From: Mycolicibacterium aubagnense
GTDB taxonomy: Bacteria > Actinomycetota > Actinomycetes > Mycobacteriales > Mycobacteriaceae
Length of the DNA stretch: 64,000 bases
Assembly: GCF_010730955.1 (NCBI RefSeq)
Contig: NZ_AP022577.1
Location: forward strand, 5,270,001-5,334,000
Direction: 5' to 3'
The notes below the pieces were generated by a model, which was given only the letters and a program-made list of their open reading frames with translations, did not search any database and was not told where the DNA came from. A program made the translations under genes and the position numbers. Of the stretch, positions 17,913-26,602 are shown piece by piece (position 1 is the stretch's first letter; each line of letters begins with the position of its first letter).

Positions 17913-19151
17913 TCAGCCGGCCTCGACCGCCGACTGCTGGAGCGCGGTGAGAACCGTCTTCGGGTCATCGGTGACTGCCGTTCCGATCTCGTGCTGGATA
18001 TTGGACTTGACCTCGGCCCACGTGGTGGTGTTCGGGTACTGCACCGCATTGGGCAGCGCCCTCATGAACGGGCCGAACACCGGGTCTCCGGCCAGGGAAT
18101 CGGCGGCGCTCGTCGTGGCCGGCAGCAGGTGGTAGAGCTTGCCGAAGGCGATCTGATATTCGTCCTGATAGGCGAAGTCGAGGAACGCCTTGATCTGCGC
18201 CTGGTGCCCGTTGGCGTTGAATGCGGCGACGTTGTCACACACGCCGAGGGTGCTGGCCAGCGGTCCGGACCTACCGGCGATCGGCACCGACGCCCAGTCG
18301 GCGTCGGTGAGCTCGCCGCCGCCGGAGATGATCGGGATGAGTGCTGGTGAGCCGTTGATCATCCCGACCTCGCCCTGCGCGAACTGCTTCCACAGATCGG
18401 TGCGGTTCTTGGTGCCCGGGTTGGGCTCCGTCAGGCCGGCGCCGGCAAGGTCCTTGACGAACTCGAACGCCTCGACGTTCTGCGCACTGTCGATCGCCCA
18501 CTTACCGTCGGCGTCCTGGTAATTGCCACCGTTGCCCAGGAACCAGAGGAGCGCCTCGGCTTGCGCTTCCTCAGGCCCGAGTGGCAAGCCGAATCCGATC
18601 TTGCCCAGCGCCTTGATCTTGGTCGCGTCGGCTTTGACGTCGTCCCACGTGCCCGGTGCCGCCGCGATGCCGGCCTCGGCGAACAGCTTCTTGTTGTAGA
18701 ACAGCGTGCGTGCGCTGGTGGTGAACGGCAGACCGTACTGCTTGCCGTTGTAGGTGCCCTGCTTGGCGAACACCGGCAGCAGATTGCCGGGATTGCTCAG
18801 GACCTCGTCGGCGGAGTAGAGCAGACCGTCCTGCGCGTAGTTGGAGAAGTAGTCGCCTTCGGTGATGTCTGGGAACTGGCGGTTCTGCACCATCGTCTGG
18901 ACCTGGGTGTCGAAGTCGTTCCAGCTGATGGCGGTGATGTCCACCGAGATCTTCGGGTTCTTGGCATGGAATGCATCGACGATGCCCTGCCAGTAGTTCT
19001 TGCTGGCGTTCTGGGGCCCCGTGCCATAGTCGGCGACGACGAGTTTGAGCGTGACGTTGCCATCGCTGTCCTTGGTGCTGCCGCCGCATCCGGAGAGCGC
19101 AAGTGCGACGGCCGCCCCAGCTGCTGTCGCACGCAAGATCCTGCTCTTCAT
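17913..19151 (-). CDS. Extracellular solute-binding lipoprotein of a sugar ABC importer
   Basis: A 412-residue family 1 solute-binding protein. The signal peptide ends LALSGC, placing the lipidated Cys at 22. Two-lobe binding-protein features are visible, such as KNPKISVDITAISWNDF near the N-terminus and GEVGMINGSPALIPI in the middle. ATG 19151 has a GGGAGA site upstream. It captures the solute for the two permeases downstream. The three-gene set lacks its ATPase, which in actinobacteria is often a shared MsiK-type protein. Confidence 0.9.
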   Translation of the reverse strand: MKSRILRATAAGAAVALALSGCGGSTKDSDGNVTLKLVVADYGTGPQNASKNYWQGIVDAFHAKNPKISVDITAISWNDFDTQVQTMVQNRQFPDITEGDYFSNYAQDGLLYSADEVLSNPGNLLPVFAKQGTYNGKQYGLPFTTSARTLFYNKKLFAEAGIAAAPGTWDDVKADATKIKALGKIGFGLPLGPEEAQAEALLWFLGNGGNYQDADGKWAIDSAQNVEAFEFVKDLAGAGLTEPNPGTKNRTDLWKQFAQGEVGMINGSPALIPIISGGGELTDADWASVPIAGRSGPLASTLGVCDNVAAFNANGHQAQIKAFLDFAYQDEYQIAFGKLYHLLPATTSAADSLAGDPVFGPFMRALPNAVQYPNTTTWAEVKSNIQHEIGTAVTDDPKTVLTALQQSAVEAG

Positions 19152-19740
19152 GTGGTCTCCCCGTCTCCTGTGCGTCAGGCCACTGTTCGATGCTTTGGCG
19201 AATGTTAGCGGCCGGGTTGTGGGATGTATCCGGACATCGGTGACAGTTGACTCGGGGCTCGCTCGCTCGCGCGACTTTGCGAAACTGCCCGAGCGACCGG
19301 CAATCGGCGCGAAAAGTGTTCTGTGCGTCGCATTGTCGCGCGCTCGGTGCCCATCTCAACGTTCGGGGATGTCCTGAGACTTCGGCTGAATCCGAACGGT
19401 TGCTCGTTTTCGATTAGCAGCCGACGCTGCTCGGGGTGCATTTGGCGCTGGCTGGGCCGCTGGGAACTTCTTGCAACCGCTGTGCGCCGGCCCCTCGAGG
19501 AACTGCTGCTTCCACTTGGTCACCAACGTGGTGGTCCCCCCGGCGCGGCGGGCCGCTTCCGCGCCGGTCATCTCGCCAGCGAGCACCGCCAGTATCTGGC
19601 GGGTTTTCTCCTCAGCGGGGAATCTTCGTTCGTCGTGACCGCACCATCGCGCTACCCCTTCCGGCCGGGATCGTGATTTATCCACAGAGCACGATTCATC
19701 CACAATCGGCGCCTGCCAGAAAGTTTGAAGCAGTAGAACC
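19152..19740. other. Gene-poor stretch with a transposase relic
   Basis: No intact gene. The side near 19200 should hold the promoter of the sugar importer (minus strand). The middle holds the transposase remnant listed separately. I saw no terminal inverted repeats around it. The right end joins the promoter of the HNH gene. Confidence 0.6.
19461..19631 (-). pseudogene. Remnant of an IS3-type transposase OrfA (helix-turn-helix part)
   Basis: A minus-strand stretch of about 57 codons reads like the first half of an IS3-family OrfA: RRFPAEEKTRQILAVLAGE, then TGAEAARRAGG and VTKWKQQFLEG. These match the usual pattern of a positively charged start, an EEK segment, an AEAARR helix and a WKQQFLEG end. 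The second transposase frame with the DDE core is absent on both sides, so it is a relic. The open frame continues outwards into unrelated sequence. Confidence 0.6.
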
Positions 19741-19769
19741 TTGTTGTTCGAACATATGTTCGATATAGT
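19741..19769 (+). promoter_or_regulatory. LexA-type SOS box inside a promoter of the HNH gene
   Basis: A perfect mycobacterial SOS box, TCGAAC-ATAT-GTTCGA, lies at 19748-19763. It fills the spacer between a -35-like TTGTTG (19741-19746) and a -10 TATAGT (19764-19769), separated by 17 bases. The ATG at 19775 lies about where transcription should begin, so the mRNA is probably leaderless. LexA bound here would block the promoter. The SOS box sequence is established knowledge; the promoter assignment is mine. Confidence 0.8.
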
Positions 19770-19774
19770 GAAGT

Positions 19775-21016
19775 ATGGGAACCAGGCTAGATCGCAACCC
19801 ACTTCTTGACCACCTCAGCGGCGTGGTCGTCCCCGACGACCTGGCTGGGGATGACGCGTTGGAGGTGGTGCGGGTGCTTGTCGTGCTGCGCAATGTGGTT
19901 GATCATCTGGCGGCGGTGGTGGCGGGGGTGCTGGGTCGGTGTGGGGTGGCGGCCTCGCAGGGGCGGACGCCGCGGGAGTTGTTGATCGTGTTGGGGTGTG
20001 CGCCGTCGGTGGCCGAGCGGTGGGTGCGTATCGGTGCCGCGCTGCCGTTGTTGCCGACCCTGGCCGCGCATGCCGCGGATGGGGCGATCTCCGGTGAGCA
20101 TGTCGACGCGATCGTCAAGGGCATCAACCACATTCAGGCCCGCGCACCGGGACCTGTCGATGACGAGCACCGGTTCGCACAGGTGACGGACTTGTTGGGC
20201 CAGTTCTTCTCCGGCGCGACCCCAGCGGACATAGGGGCGCGAGCTCGGCGTTTGGGCAACCGAGTCGCGGCCGCCGAAGGTGGGTTGCCGGCCGCTGAAG
20301 ATCGGTCGGTCAACACTGTCGAGCACCGGGTGACCAGCGACGGTCGGTTGCAGGTGCGCGCGGATCTGGATGCCGAAGTGGGCGCCAAGCTGGTGGCCGC
20401 GATGGATGAGCTGTCCGCACCCCGCCCTGAACCCGACGGCAGCCCTGATGCGCGGTCGGTGGGGCGGCGCCGGGCCGATGCCCTGGAGGCGGTGCTGGAT
20501 ATCGCGGCCCGCGGCGGCGATATCGCGTCCGCGCCGCGCACCCAGTTGCTGCTGACGGTGCCTGCAGACACCCCGGGTCTGGCGCAGCTCGAGTTCATGG
20601 GGGCGATCAGCACCCTGACCCTGAACCGGATCTGCTGTGACACCACGGTGACGACGGTGATCGTGGACGGCGAGCAGGTGCCGCTGGAGATGGGGCGGGA
20701 GAAGCGGTTGTTCCCGGCGCATCTGCGCAAAGCGCTTTATCTGCGGGATCAATGTTGCATCAAGTGTGGTGCGCCGCCCGGGCGCACGCATGCGCACCAC
20801 ATCGTGCACTGGACCCACGACGGTGAAACCAGCCTGAGCAACGGGTGCCTGTTGTGCCCGGCGTGTCACGCGAATATCCATCACGACGGCTGGGACGTCG
20901 TCATGGGCCTGGACAAACACCCGTGGCTCATCCCACCGGCGACCGTCGACCCACACCGCCGACCGATCCCGGCCTACAACCGCCGCACGATGAGACTGGA
21001 CCACGTGGCTGCGTAA
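19775..21016 (+). CDS. 13E12-repeat family DUF222/HNH endonuclease-domain protein
   Basis: A 413-residue member of the mycobacterial 13E12 (REP13E12) family. The N-terminal DUF222 domain covers roughly residues 20-280. The C-terminal HNH domain has a zinc Cys pair (CIKC, Cys328 and Cys331), the THAHHIVHW metal/catalytic motif, and a second pair CPACH. This is the fold of homing and restriction-type nucleases; its natural target is unknown. No ribosome site precedes ATG 19775, which fits leaderless translation from the SOS-controlled promoter. It looks full length. Confidence 0.88.
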   Translation: MGTRLDRNPLLDHLSGVVVPDDLAGDDALEVVRVLVVLRNVVDHLAAVVAGVLGRCGVAASQGRTPRELLIVLGCAPSVAERWVRIGAALPLLPTLAAHAADGAISGEHVDAIVKGINHIQARAPGPVDDEHRFAQVTDLLGQFFSGATPADIGARARRLGNRVAAAEGGLPAAEDRSVNTVEHRVTSDGRLQVRADLDAEVGAKLVAAMDELSAPRPEPDGSPDARSVGRRRADALEAVLDIAARGGDIASAPRTQLLLTVPADTPGLAQLEFMGAISTLTLNRICCDTTVTTVIVDGEQVPLEMGREKRLFPAHLRKALYLRDQCCIKCGAPPGRTHAHHIVHWTHDGETSLSNGCLLCPACHANIHHDGWDVVMGLDKHPWLIPPATVDPHRRPIPAYNRRTMRLDHVAA

Positions 21017-21072
21017 CCCGCAACCTCGAATCTTTTGCGCACCTTGACAACTCAACAGTGATAACGCCTCGG

Positions 21073-21112
21073 GGGCCTGCTGCTTCGGCGGCGGAACTGA
21101 AGCAGCAGGCCC
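21073..21112. terminator. Bidirectional hairpin between HNH and XRE-cupin genes
   Basis: A perfect 14-bp inverted repeat (GGGCCTGCTGCTTC / GAAGCAGCAGGCCC) with a 12-base loop, between two convergent genes. A T-run is absent on both sides. It probably ends both transcripts. Confidence 0.75.
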
Positions 21113-21158
21113 GCACCCCGGCCGAACGCAACGAACTGCCATCGCCGTGTTGCTCGGC

Positions 21159-21737
21159 TCAGTTGCGGATGTGCAAGCGTTCGCCGTGCGGCCCGAAGAT
21201 GGCGATCGCCTCCACGGGTCCGTCGACGGTGCCGAACCAGTGCGGTGTCCATGTCGAGAACTCCACGGCCTCACCGGGTTTGATGGTGAAGTCGCGATCG
21301 CCGAGCAGCAGTCGGAGGTTGCCTGACAGCACATACAGCCACTCCTGGCCGTCGTGCACGGGAAGCTCTGCGGGTGGCGTTCGACGCCGGGTGCTCACGC
21401 GGATCTTGAACGTGTGCAGACCGCCGGCCGGCCCGCCGCGGGTCAACGGCCAGTAGGTGATCCCGTCGCGGCTGTGTGACGCGCCGCGGACCCGCGGGTC
21501 CTCGGCCTCGGGGGCGCGCATCAGTTCGTCGGTGCTGATCGAGAGCGCGGCGGCGAGTCGGGGCAGGTGGTCGAGCGCGAAGCGGCGCTTGCCCGATTCC
21601 AGGCGGCTCAACGTCGAGATGTCGATATCGGCCGCGCGCGCAACATCTTCCAGAGTCATACCGCGTTGCGTGCGGAGCTCGCGCAGCCGGCGGCGGACCC
21701 GCGACTCGATGTCGTCGTCCTCGGCGTTTGCCTGCAT
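21159..21737 (-). CDS. XRE-family regulator with C-terminal cupin domain
   Basis: A 192-residue protein. Residues about 14-68 form an XRE/Cro-type helix-turn-helix (RTQRGMTLEDVARAADID, then STLSRLESGKR). Residues about 110-185 form a cupin barrel (HDGQEWLYVLSGNLRLLLGD, then PGEAVEF and PHWFG). Regulators of this type sense small molecules or metal through the cupin. It is divergent from a flavoprotein-methyltransferase pair with 47 bases between, so it probably controls them and itself. Confidence 0.88.
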   Translation of the reverse strand: MQANAEDDDIESRVRRRLRELRTQRGMTLEDVARAADIDISTLSRLESGKRRFALDHLPRLAAALSISTDELMRAPEAEDPRVRGASHSRDGITYWPLTRGGPAGGLHTFKIRVSTRRRTPPAELPVHDGQEWLYVLSGNLRLLLGDRDFTIKPGEAVEFSTWTPHWFGTVDGPVEAIAIFGPHGERLHIRN

Positions 21738-21743
21738 GGCAAA
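21727..21743. promoter_or_regulatory. Perfect inverted repeat over the XRE-cupin start codon
   Basis: TTTGCC-TGCAT-GGCAAA, a 6-bp perfect inverted repeat with a 5-base centre, covers the start codon of the XRE-cupin gene. Further GGCA half-sites follow in the divergent gap (21751 and 21770). This is a plausible autoregulatory operator; the assignment is inferred from symmetry and place. Confidence 0.45.
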
Positions 21744-21784
21744 TCAGCTTGGCATTTTGCGCGCCGCACGGCAAGGTCGGTGTC

Positions 21785-22750
21785 ATGCAAAACGAATGGG
21801 AATGCGCCATCGTCGGTGGCGGGGCGGCGGGACTGAGTGCGGCACTGGTGCTGGGTCGTGCGCGACGACGAACGCTGGTTGTCGACGCCGGGGAGCAGAG
21901 CAACCGCGCGGCTCACGGCATCGGGGGACTACTGGGGCACGACGGACGTCCGCCTGCCGACCTGTACGCCGACGGGCGCCGGGAGCTGGCCAAGTATCCG
22001 TCGGTGGAGTTCATCGAGGGTCAGGTCACCGGTGCGACGGCGCAGGACGGCCCGACGTTCCGGCTTGAACTCGCCGACGGGAGTGTGCACCGTGCCAAGC
22101 GACTACTGCTGGCCGGCGGTATGGAGTACGAGTACCCCGACATCCCGGGACTGCACGACCACTGGGGCCGGTCGGCGTTTCACTGCCCGTTCTGCCATGG
22201 CTGGGAAGCCCGCGATCGGGCGCTGGCGGTCCTTGCCGACGGGGACCGCGCCGCGCACATGGCGCTGCTGCTTCGGGCCTGGACCGACGACATCGTCGTC
22301 TTGACCAACGGGCCGTCGAGCCTGAACGACGACCAGAACCGCGCCCTGGCCGACGCCGGGGTGCGCGTGGACGAGCGCAAGGTGGTCGAATTCGCTTCGC
22401 GCAACGACGAATTGGCCGCCGCGGTGTTCGCGGACGGCGACGAACTCAAGCGGGAGGGCGTTCTGGTGGCCAGCGCGTTGCGGCAGCGAACCGACCTGGT
22501 GGCCCAGCTGGGGGTGCGCACCGCTCCGCCCGGGCCGGCCGTCATCGACGCTGTCGTGGTCGACCAGATCAACCGGACCTCGGTGCCCGGCGTCTTCGCC
22601 GCCGGCGACGTCTGCGCTCAGATGCCCCAGGTCGCCGCAGCGATTGCCAGTGGTTCCGGGGCCGCCGCGGCCATCGTGCAGAGTCTGGTGCACGACCAAT
22701 TCGGCTTGCCCGTCATGCCCTGGCCCAACTTCGATCAGCAGGAGAATTGA
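21785..22750 (+). CDS. Thioredoxin-reductase-like NAD(P)/FAD oxidoreductase
   Basis: A 321-residue flavoprotein. The FAD-binding GGGAAG lies at 11-16 and a late TSVPGVFAAGDVC segment is the second FAD signature. A CPFC pair (Cys134 and Cys137) sits where thioredoxin reductases carry their redox disulfide. Start ATG 21785 places the first glycine motif at the usual distance. It could be a small-molecule or thioredoxin-like reductase. The methyltransferase gene follows after one base, so both are one unit. Confidence 0.88.
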   Translation: MQNEWECAIVGGGAAGLSAALVLGRARRRTLVVDAGEQSNRAAHGIGGLLGHDGRPPADLYADGRRELAKYPSVEFIEGQVTGATAQDGPTFRLELADGSVHRAKRLLLAGGMEYEYPDIPGLHDHWGRSAFHCPFCHGWEARDRALAVLADGDRAAHMALLLRAWTDDIVVLTNGPSSLNDDQNRALADAGVRVDERKVVEFASRNDELAAAVFADGDELKREGVLVASALRQRTDLVAQLGVRTAPPGPAVIDAVVVDQINRTSVPGVFAAGDVCAQMPQVAAAIASGSGAAAAIVQSLVHDQFGLPVMPWPNFDQQEN

Positions 22751-22751
22751 C

Positions 22752-23381
22752 ATGTCCACGACTGAGACACCGCAGGAACACTGGGAAAGCCGTTACGCCG
22801 AGAAGCCCCAGATGTGGAGCGGGCGGGTCAACGCCCATCTCGCGACGGTTGCCGGCGAACTGACGCCGGGACGCGCGCTGGATCTGGGTTGCGGCGAGGG
22901 GGCCGACGCGATCTGGCTGGCCACCCAGGGCTGGCAGGTGGTCGCGGTCGACATCGCCACCAATGCCCTGGATCGGGCCGGCAGTGCGGCAGCGGCCAGG
23001 GGAGTGGCGGAGCGGATCGACTTCCAGCACCACGACCTGTCCCAGAGTTTCCCGGCGGGAAGCTTCGATCTGGTGTCGGCGCAGTTCTTGCATTCGACGG
23101 TTCATCTGGAGCGCCGGCAAATACTGAGGCAGGCGTCGGCGGCCGTCGCGCCGGGCGGCACGTTGCTGATCGTCGACCACGGTGAAGCACCGCCCTGGGC
23201 CGCCCAACACGTCCATGACCACCGCTTTCAGTCCGCGGACGAGGTTGTCGCCGAGCTCGATCTACCGGAAGAAGGCTGGCAGTCGCAGCACGTCGGTACC
23301 CTGGAACGCGAGGCAATCGGACCTACTGGCGAATCCGCCATTTTGCGGGACAATCTGATTGTCCTGCGCCGCACGCACTGA
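22752..23381 (+). CDS. SAM-dependent methyltransferase
   Basis: A 209-residue class I methyltransferase. The SAM-binding motif ALDLGCGEGADAIWLA is at about 38-53, followed by an acidic loop (VAVDIATNALDRA) and an HHDLSQSFPAGSFD segment. An AGGAGA site lies 7 bases before ATG 22752. The substrate is unknown; the neighbouring flavoprotein suggests a thiol or xenobiotic substrate, which is only inference. Confidence 0.88.
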   Translation: MSTTETPQEHWESRYAEKPQMWSGRVNAHLATVAGELTPGRALDLGCGEGADAIWLATQGWQVVAVDIATNALDRAGSAAAARGVAERIDFQHHDLSQSFPAGSFDLVSAQFLHSTVHLERRQILRQASAAVAPGGTLLIVDHGEAPPWAAQHVHDHRFQSADEVVAELDLPEEGWQSQHVGTLEREAIGPTGESAILRDNLIVLRRTH

Positions 23382-23395
23382 TCGGAGGTCACCAG

Positions 23396-23746
23396 GTGGT
23401 GAAGTGCCGGCTCGACATCCGCCTGGCTGCAGAGTCGATGCTTCTGGTGACCGCGTGTCTGTGCCTCCTGCTGGGCGGCCGCCAGGCACTCGATTTCGTG
23501 ACCGATGCCATGGGCAACTCGTTGGCCACCTCCGGCGACTGGTCGCTGGGCCCGGCCGCCGCGTTGCTGGTGTACGGCCCGCGGCAGGTGTGGTCGGCCT
23601 GGGCAATCACGGTGCCGGTGATCGTGGTACTCGGCATCGGCTTGGCCGTCGCGCGCACGCGCCGCGACGGGCCGCGATGGCTGAACCAGGCGTTGCTGGC
23701 CTACGGCGCGGTCGTCGTGCTGGACTCGCTGGTCGCGGCGCTCTGA
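23396..23746 (+). CDS. Small hypothetical membrane protein
   Basis: A 116-residue protein with probably three hydrophobic segments (about 11-30, 52-83 and 98-116) and a short Arg-rich loop between the last two. I recognise no family. GTG 23396 follows the methyltransferase stop by 14 bases, with GGAGGTCA nearby, so it may belong to the same transcript. It ends just before the rnpB promoter. Confidence 0.65.
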   Translation: MVKCRLDIRLAAESMLLVTACLCLLLGGRQALDFVTDAMGNSLATSGDWSLGPAAALLVYGPRQVWSAWAITVPVIVVLGIGLAVARTRRDGPRWLNQALLAYGAVVVLDSLVAAL

Positions 23747-23754
23747 CCAGCTGA

Positions 23755-23760
23755 TATGGT
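23755..23760 (+). promoter_or_regulatory. -10 element of rnpB
   Basis: TATGGT ends seven bases before the predicted 5' end of RNase P RNA (23767-23768), the usual distance from a -10 box to the start of transcription. No clear -35 was found. Confidence 0.6.
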
Positions 23761-23767
23761 GGTCGGC

Positions 23768-24163
<396 letters not shown>

Positions 24164-24167
24164 CCCG

Positions 24168-25664
24168 CTACTTCTTCACTTTTCTCATCGCCCGTGCCAG
24201 CGCATGGAGCGAAGCGTCCAGCTGCATGCGGGCGTACTCGGCCACCTCGGCCTCGTGCTGGTGCAGGACGCCGTAGGTGAAGGTGTCCTCGCCCGCAGCG
24301 TGCGCGGCCTCGGCCTGCTGCAGCAGGTGTGCGCGGCTGACGTAGCTGTCCTGGTGATCGCCCAGCAGCGTCTGGATGTCCTTGGCGCAGTCGGCCACCT
24401 TCGGCTCGCCCGTGGCGGCGGCGGTGTATCGAAGACGCTTGGCGCCCTTACGGATTCGGTGCAGTGCCTCTTCGCTGTCCTCGGCGCCGGCAGTCTCCGC
24501 GGCCTCGGCCCGGCGCACCGATTTCCGGACGCGGCGGTAGGCGCCCGTGACCGTCACCGGCTTCGCCTCGTCCTCGGCGGCGGGCGGCTGGGTGTTGTCG
24601 ACGACGATGGCCTCGAGCGCATCGAGCAGCCGGAAGTAGCGCTCGGACCGCATGGCCGCGAGCGACCGGCGCAGCCCGGACTGGTAGCGCCGCTTCGAAC
24701 CGTCGACCAGGCGCTCGCGCACCTGCCCGCGAACCAGCTCCGGCGCAAGCCCGTTCAACGTGTCCTCGTACCGCTGCGCGAGCACCTCGGCGTCCCGTGC
24801 CGTGCCCAGTACGCCGGCCAGCAGCTTCAGCTCGTCGAGCACCCACTCGCGGTCGCCGAGATTGCCGGTCTCCTGCAGCAGGCTGCGGATCTTGCGGATG
24901 GTGACCCGCATCTGATGCACCGAGTCGAAGGTGTCGGCGCGTACCGCACGGTCCCACTCGATCAATTCGGAGATGTGCGCCGCTATGGCGCGGTGCACCT
25001 TGTCCACCGGCACCGGTTCGGATTCTGCGGCGGCCACCACGGGGCGGGCGGCCGCCAGCACCTTGGCCAGCTTGGAGCCGTGTCCGGCCGGTTCGGCGCC
25101 GGCGTCGAACAGCCGATTGGCCAGCCGGTCCAGCACATCGGCACCCCCATCGACGTTGCCCACCAATTCGAGCTCCCACTCGCGCCAGCTCTGCAGCGAT
25201 TCGCCGGCGGTGGCGGTCACGCGGTCGTCGCAGAACTCGGCGAGTTCGGAGTCGTCCGGTGCGTACAGCATGGACACCGTGCGCGCTGTCTCGATCCGCG
25301 CGACGGGCTGCAGCGGCAGGTCCCGGACGATGGCCAGCACGATGTCGCGCAACTCGTCGGGCACGCTGTCGCGGGAACCGGTGAGCGGCAGCCGGATCTC
25401 GGTGCGGGCATCGGCGCCGGCGGGCAGCTTCAGGTGCCAGCCCGCGTCCGTGCCGCCAGTGCGCCGACGCAGGGTGATCTTGTGTGCCGCCAGGTCATGG
25501 TCCGGGGTGTCGAAGTACACCGCGTCCAGGTGGGCGACCGGCAGTTGCTCGACCCGGCCGACGGCGGACAATCCGTCGAACGACGGGGACACCGTGCTGT
25601 CGACCACCGCGAACTTGCGTTCAATCTCGGTGTAGCGGGACGGTTTACGCTTGCCAGCGGCCAT
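24168..25664 (-). CDS. CYTH-CHAD domain protein (Rv2226 type)
   Basis: About 498 residues from ATG 25664, supported by AAGGTGAAC just upstream; ATG 25676 is a near alternative. The N-terminal CYTH domain (about 10-200) carries the metal-binding EIERKF motif typical of triphosphate-processing tunnel enzymes. The C-terminal CHAD domain (about 210-495) is rich in conserved His, Arg and Lys (HQMRVTIRKIRSLL, RIRKGAKRLRY), which bind polyphosphate or phosphorylated partners. Its 3' end meets that of rnpB. The M. tuberculosis relative is also near panB. Confidence 0.88.
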   Translation of the reverse strand: MAAGKRKPSRYTEIERKFAVVDSTVSPSFDGLSAVGRVEQLPVAHLDAVYFDTPDHDLAAHKITLRRRTGGTDAGWHLKLPAGADARTEIRLPLTGSRDSVPDELRDIVLAIVRDLPLQPVARIETARTVSMLYAPDDSELAEFCDDRVTATAGESLQSWREWELELVGNVDGGADVLDRLANRLFDAGAEPAGHGSKLAKVLAAARPVVAAAESEPVPVDKVHRAIAAHISELIEWDRAVRADTFDSVHQMRVTIRKIRSLLQETGNLGDREWVLDELKLLAGVLGTARDAEVLAQRYEDTLNGLAPELVRGQVRERLVDGSKRRYQSGLRRSLAAMRSERYFRLLDALEAIVVDNTQPPAAEDEAKPVTVTGAYRRVRKSVRRAEAAETAGAEDSEEALHRIRKGAKRLRYTAAATGEPKVADCAKDIQTLLGDHQDSYVSRAHLLQQAEAAHAAGEDTFTYGVLHQHEAEVAEYARMQLDASLHALARAMRKVKK

Positions 25665-25761
25665 GTTCACCTTCATTTGCGACCCGGGACGGGCAGTACC
25701 AACGCTGCCATTAGCGTGCCACATCGCGGCGCGGCATCCGCTGCCGATAACGTCTTGAGGC

Positions 25762-26541
25762 GTGACCGAATTCGAGACGCTGAAGTTCGCCCAGTCCGGT
25801 GCCGTCGTGAATATCGTGCTCGACCGGCCCGAGGCGGCCAACGGCATGAACGACGCCCTGACCCGCGACCTGGCGGGGGCCGCGGCGCTGTGCGACTCCC
25901 CGGGAGTGAAGGTCGTCACCCTGACCGGCGCCGGCCGCTTCTTCTGCGCCGGCGGCGACCTCAAAGCGATGGCTGCCGCCGATGATCCGGGTGCGTTCGT
26001 CAAGGGCATCGCCGACGACCTGCACCGCGCCATGTCCACGTTCGCCCGCATGGACGCGGTCCTGATCACCGCCATCAACGGCGTCGCGGCCGGGGCGGGC
26101 TTCCCGCTCGGCGTCTCCGGCGATCTGGTGCTGGCCGCGGAGTCCGCGTCGTTCACCATGGCGTACACCAAGGCCGGCCTGAGCCCCGACGGCGGATCGT
26201 CCTACGTGCTGCCGCGGCTGATCGGCCTGCGCCGCACCCAGGAGCTGATGATCACCAACCGTGTGCTCAAAGCCGCGGAGGCCGCCGACTGGGGCCTGGT
26301 CACCCGCGTTGTGCCCGACGCCGAGCTGCCCGGCGCGCTGGACGCCCTGGCCGCCGAGGTCGCCACGCAGGCCGGTGGTTCGAACGCCGCGGTCAAGCAG
26401 CTGCTGCTGACCACCTACGGCGCCGACTACGAGACCCAGTTGGAGCGCGAAGGGCGGCTGATCGCCAAGTGTGCGTCGTCGGCCGACGGCAAAGAGGGCG
26501 TCGGCGCCTTCGTCGGCAAGCGCAAGCCGGAATTTTCCTGA
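25762..26541 (+). CDS. Enoyl-CoA hydratase/isomerase family protein
   Basis: A 259-residue crotonase from GTG 25762. The oxyanion-hole segments GRFFCAGGDLKAM and GVAAGAGFPLG are present. In classical hydratases the second segment carries a catalytic Glu; here that place is not acidic (FPLG). The later acidic residue is an Asp (GLSPDGGSS), as in PaaG-type isomerases. The reaction may therefore be an isomerisation and not a hydration. A TAACGT element 8 bases upstream suggests a very short leader. Confidence 0.87.
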   Translation: MTEFETLKFAQSGAVVNIVLDRPEAANGMNDALTRDLAGAAALCDSPGVKVVTLTGAGRFFCAGGDLKAMAAADDPGAFVKGIADDLHRAMSTFARMDAVLITAINGVAAGAGFPLGVSGDLVLAAESASFTMAYTKAGLSPDGGSSYVLPRLIGLRRTQELMITNRVLKAAEAADWGLVTRVVPDAELPGALDALAAEVATQAGGSNAAVKQLLLTTYGADYETQLEREGRLIAKCASSADGKEGVGAFVGKRKPEFS

Positions 26542-26546
26542 CCAGG

Positions 26547-26594
26547 GTGAGGGCTGTGCAGGCAATTTCGCGCGATTGCCCGCACCGCCCTCAC
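26547..26594. terminator. Strong bidirectional hairpin between crotonase and panB
   Basis: Three stem segments fit in register: GTGAGGGC/GCCCTCAC, GTGC/GCAC and GGCAAT/ATTGCC, with only two single mismatches in about 20 pairs and an 8-base loop. It lies between convergent genes and should stop transcription from both sides. Confidence 0.82.
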
Positions 26595-26602
26595 AGTGGT
26601 GC

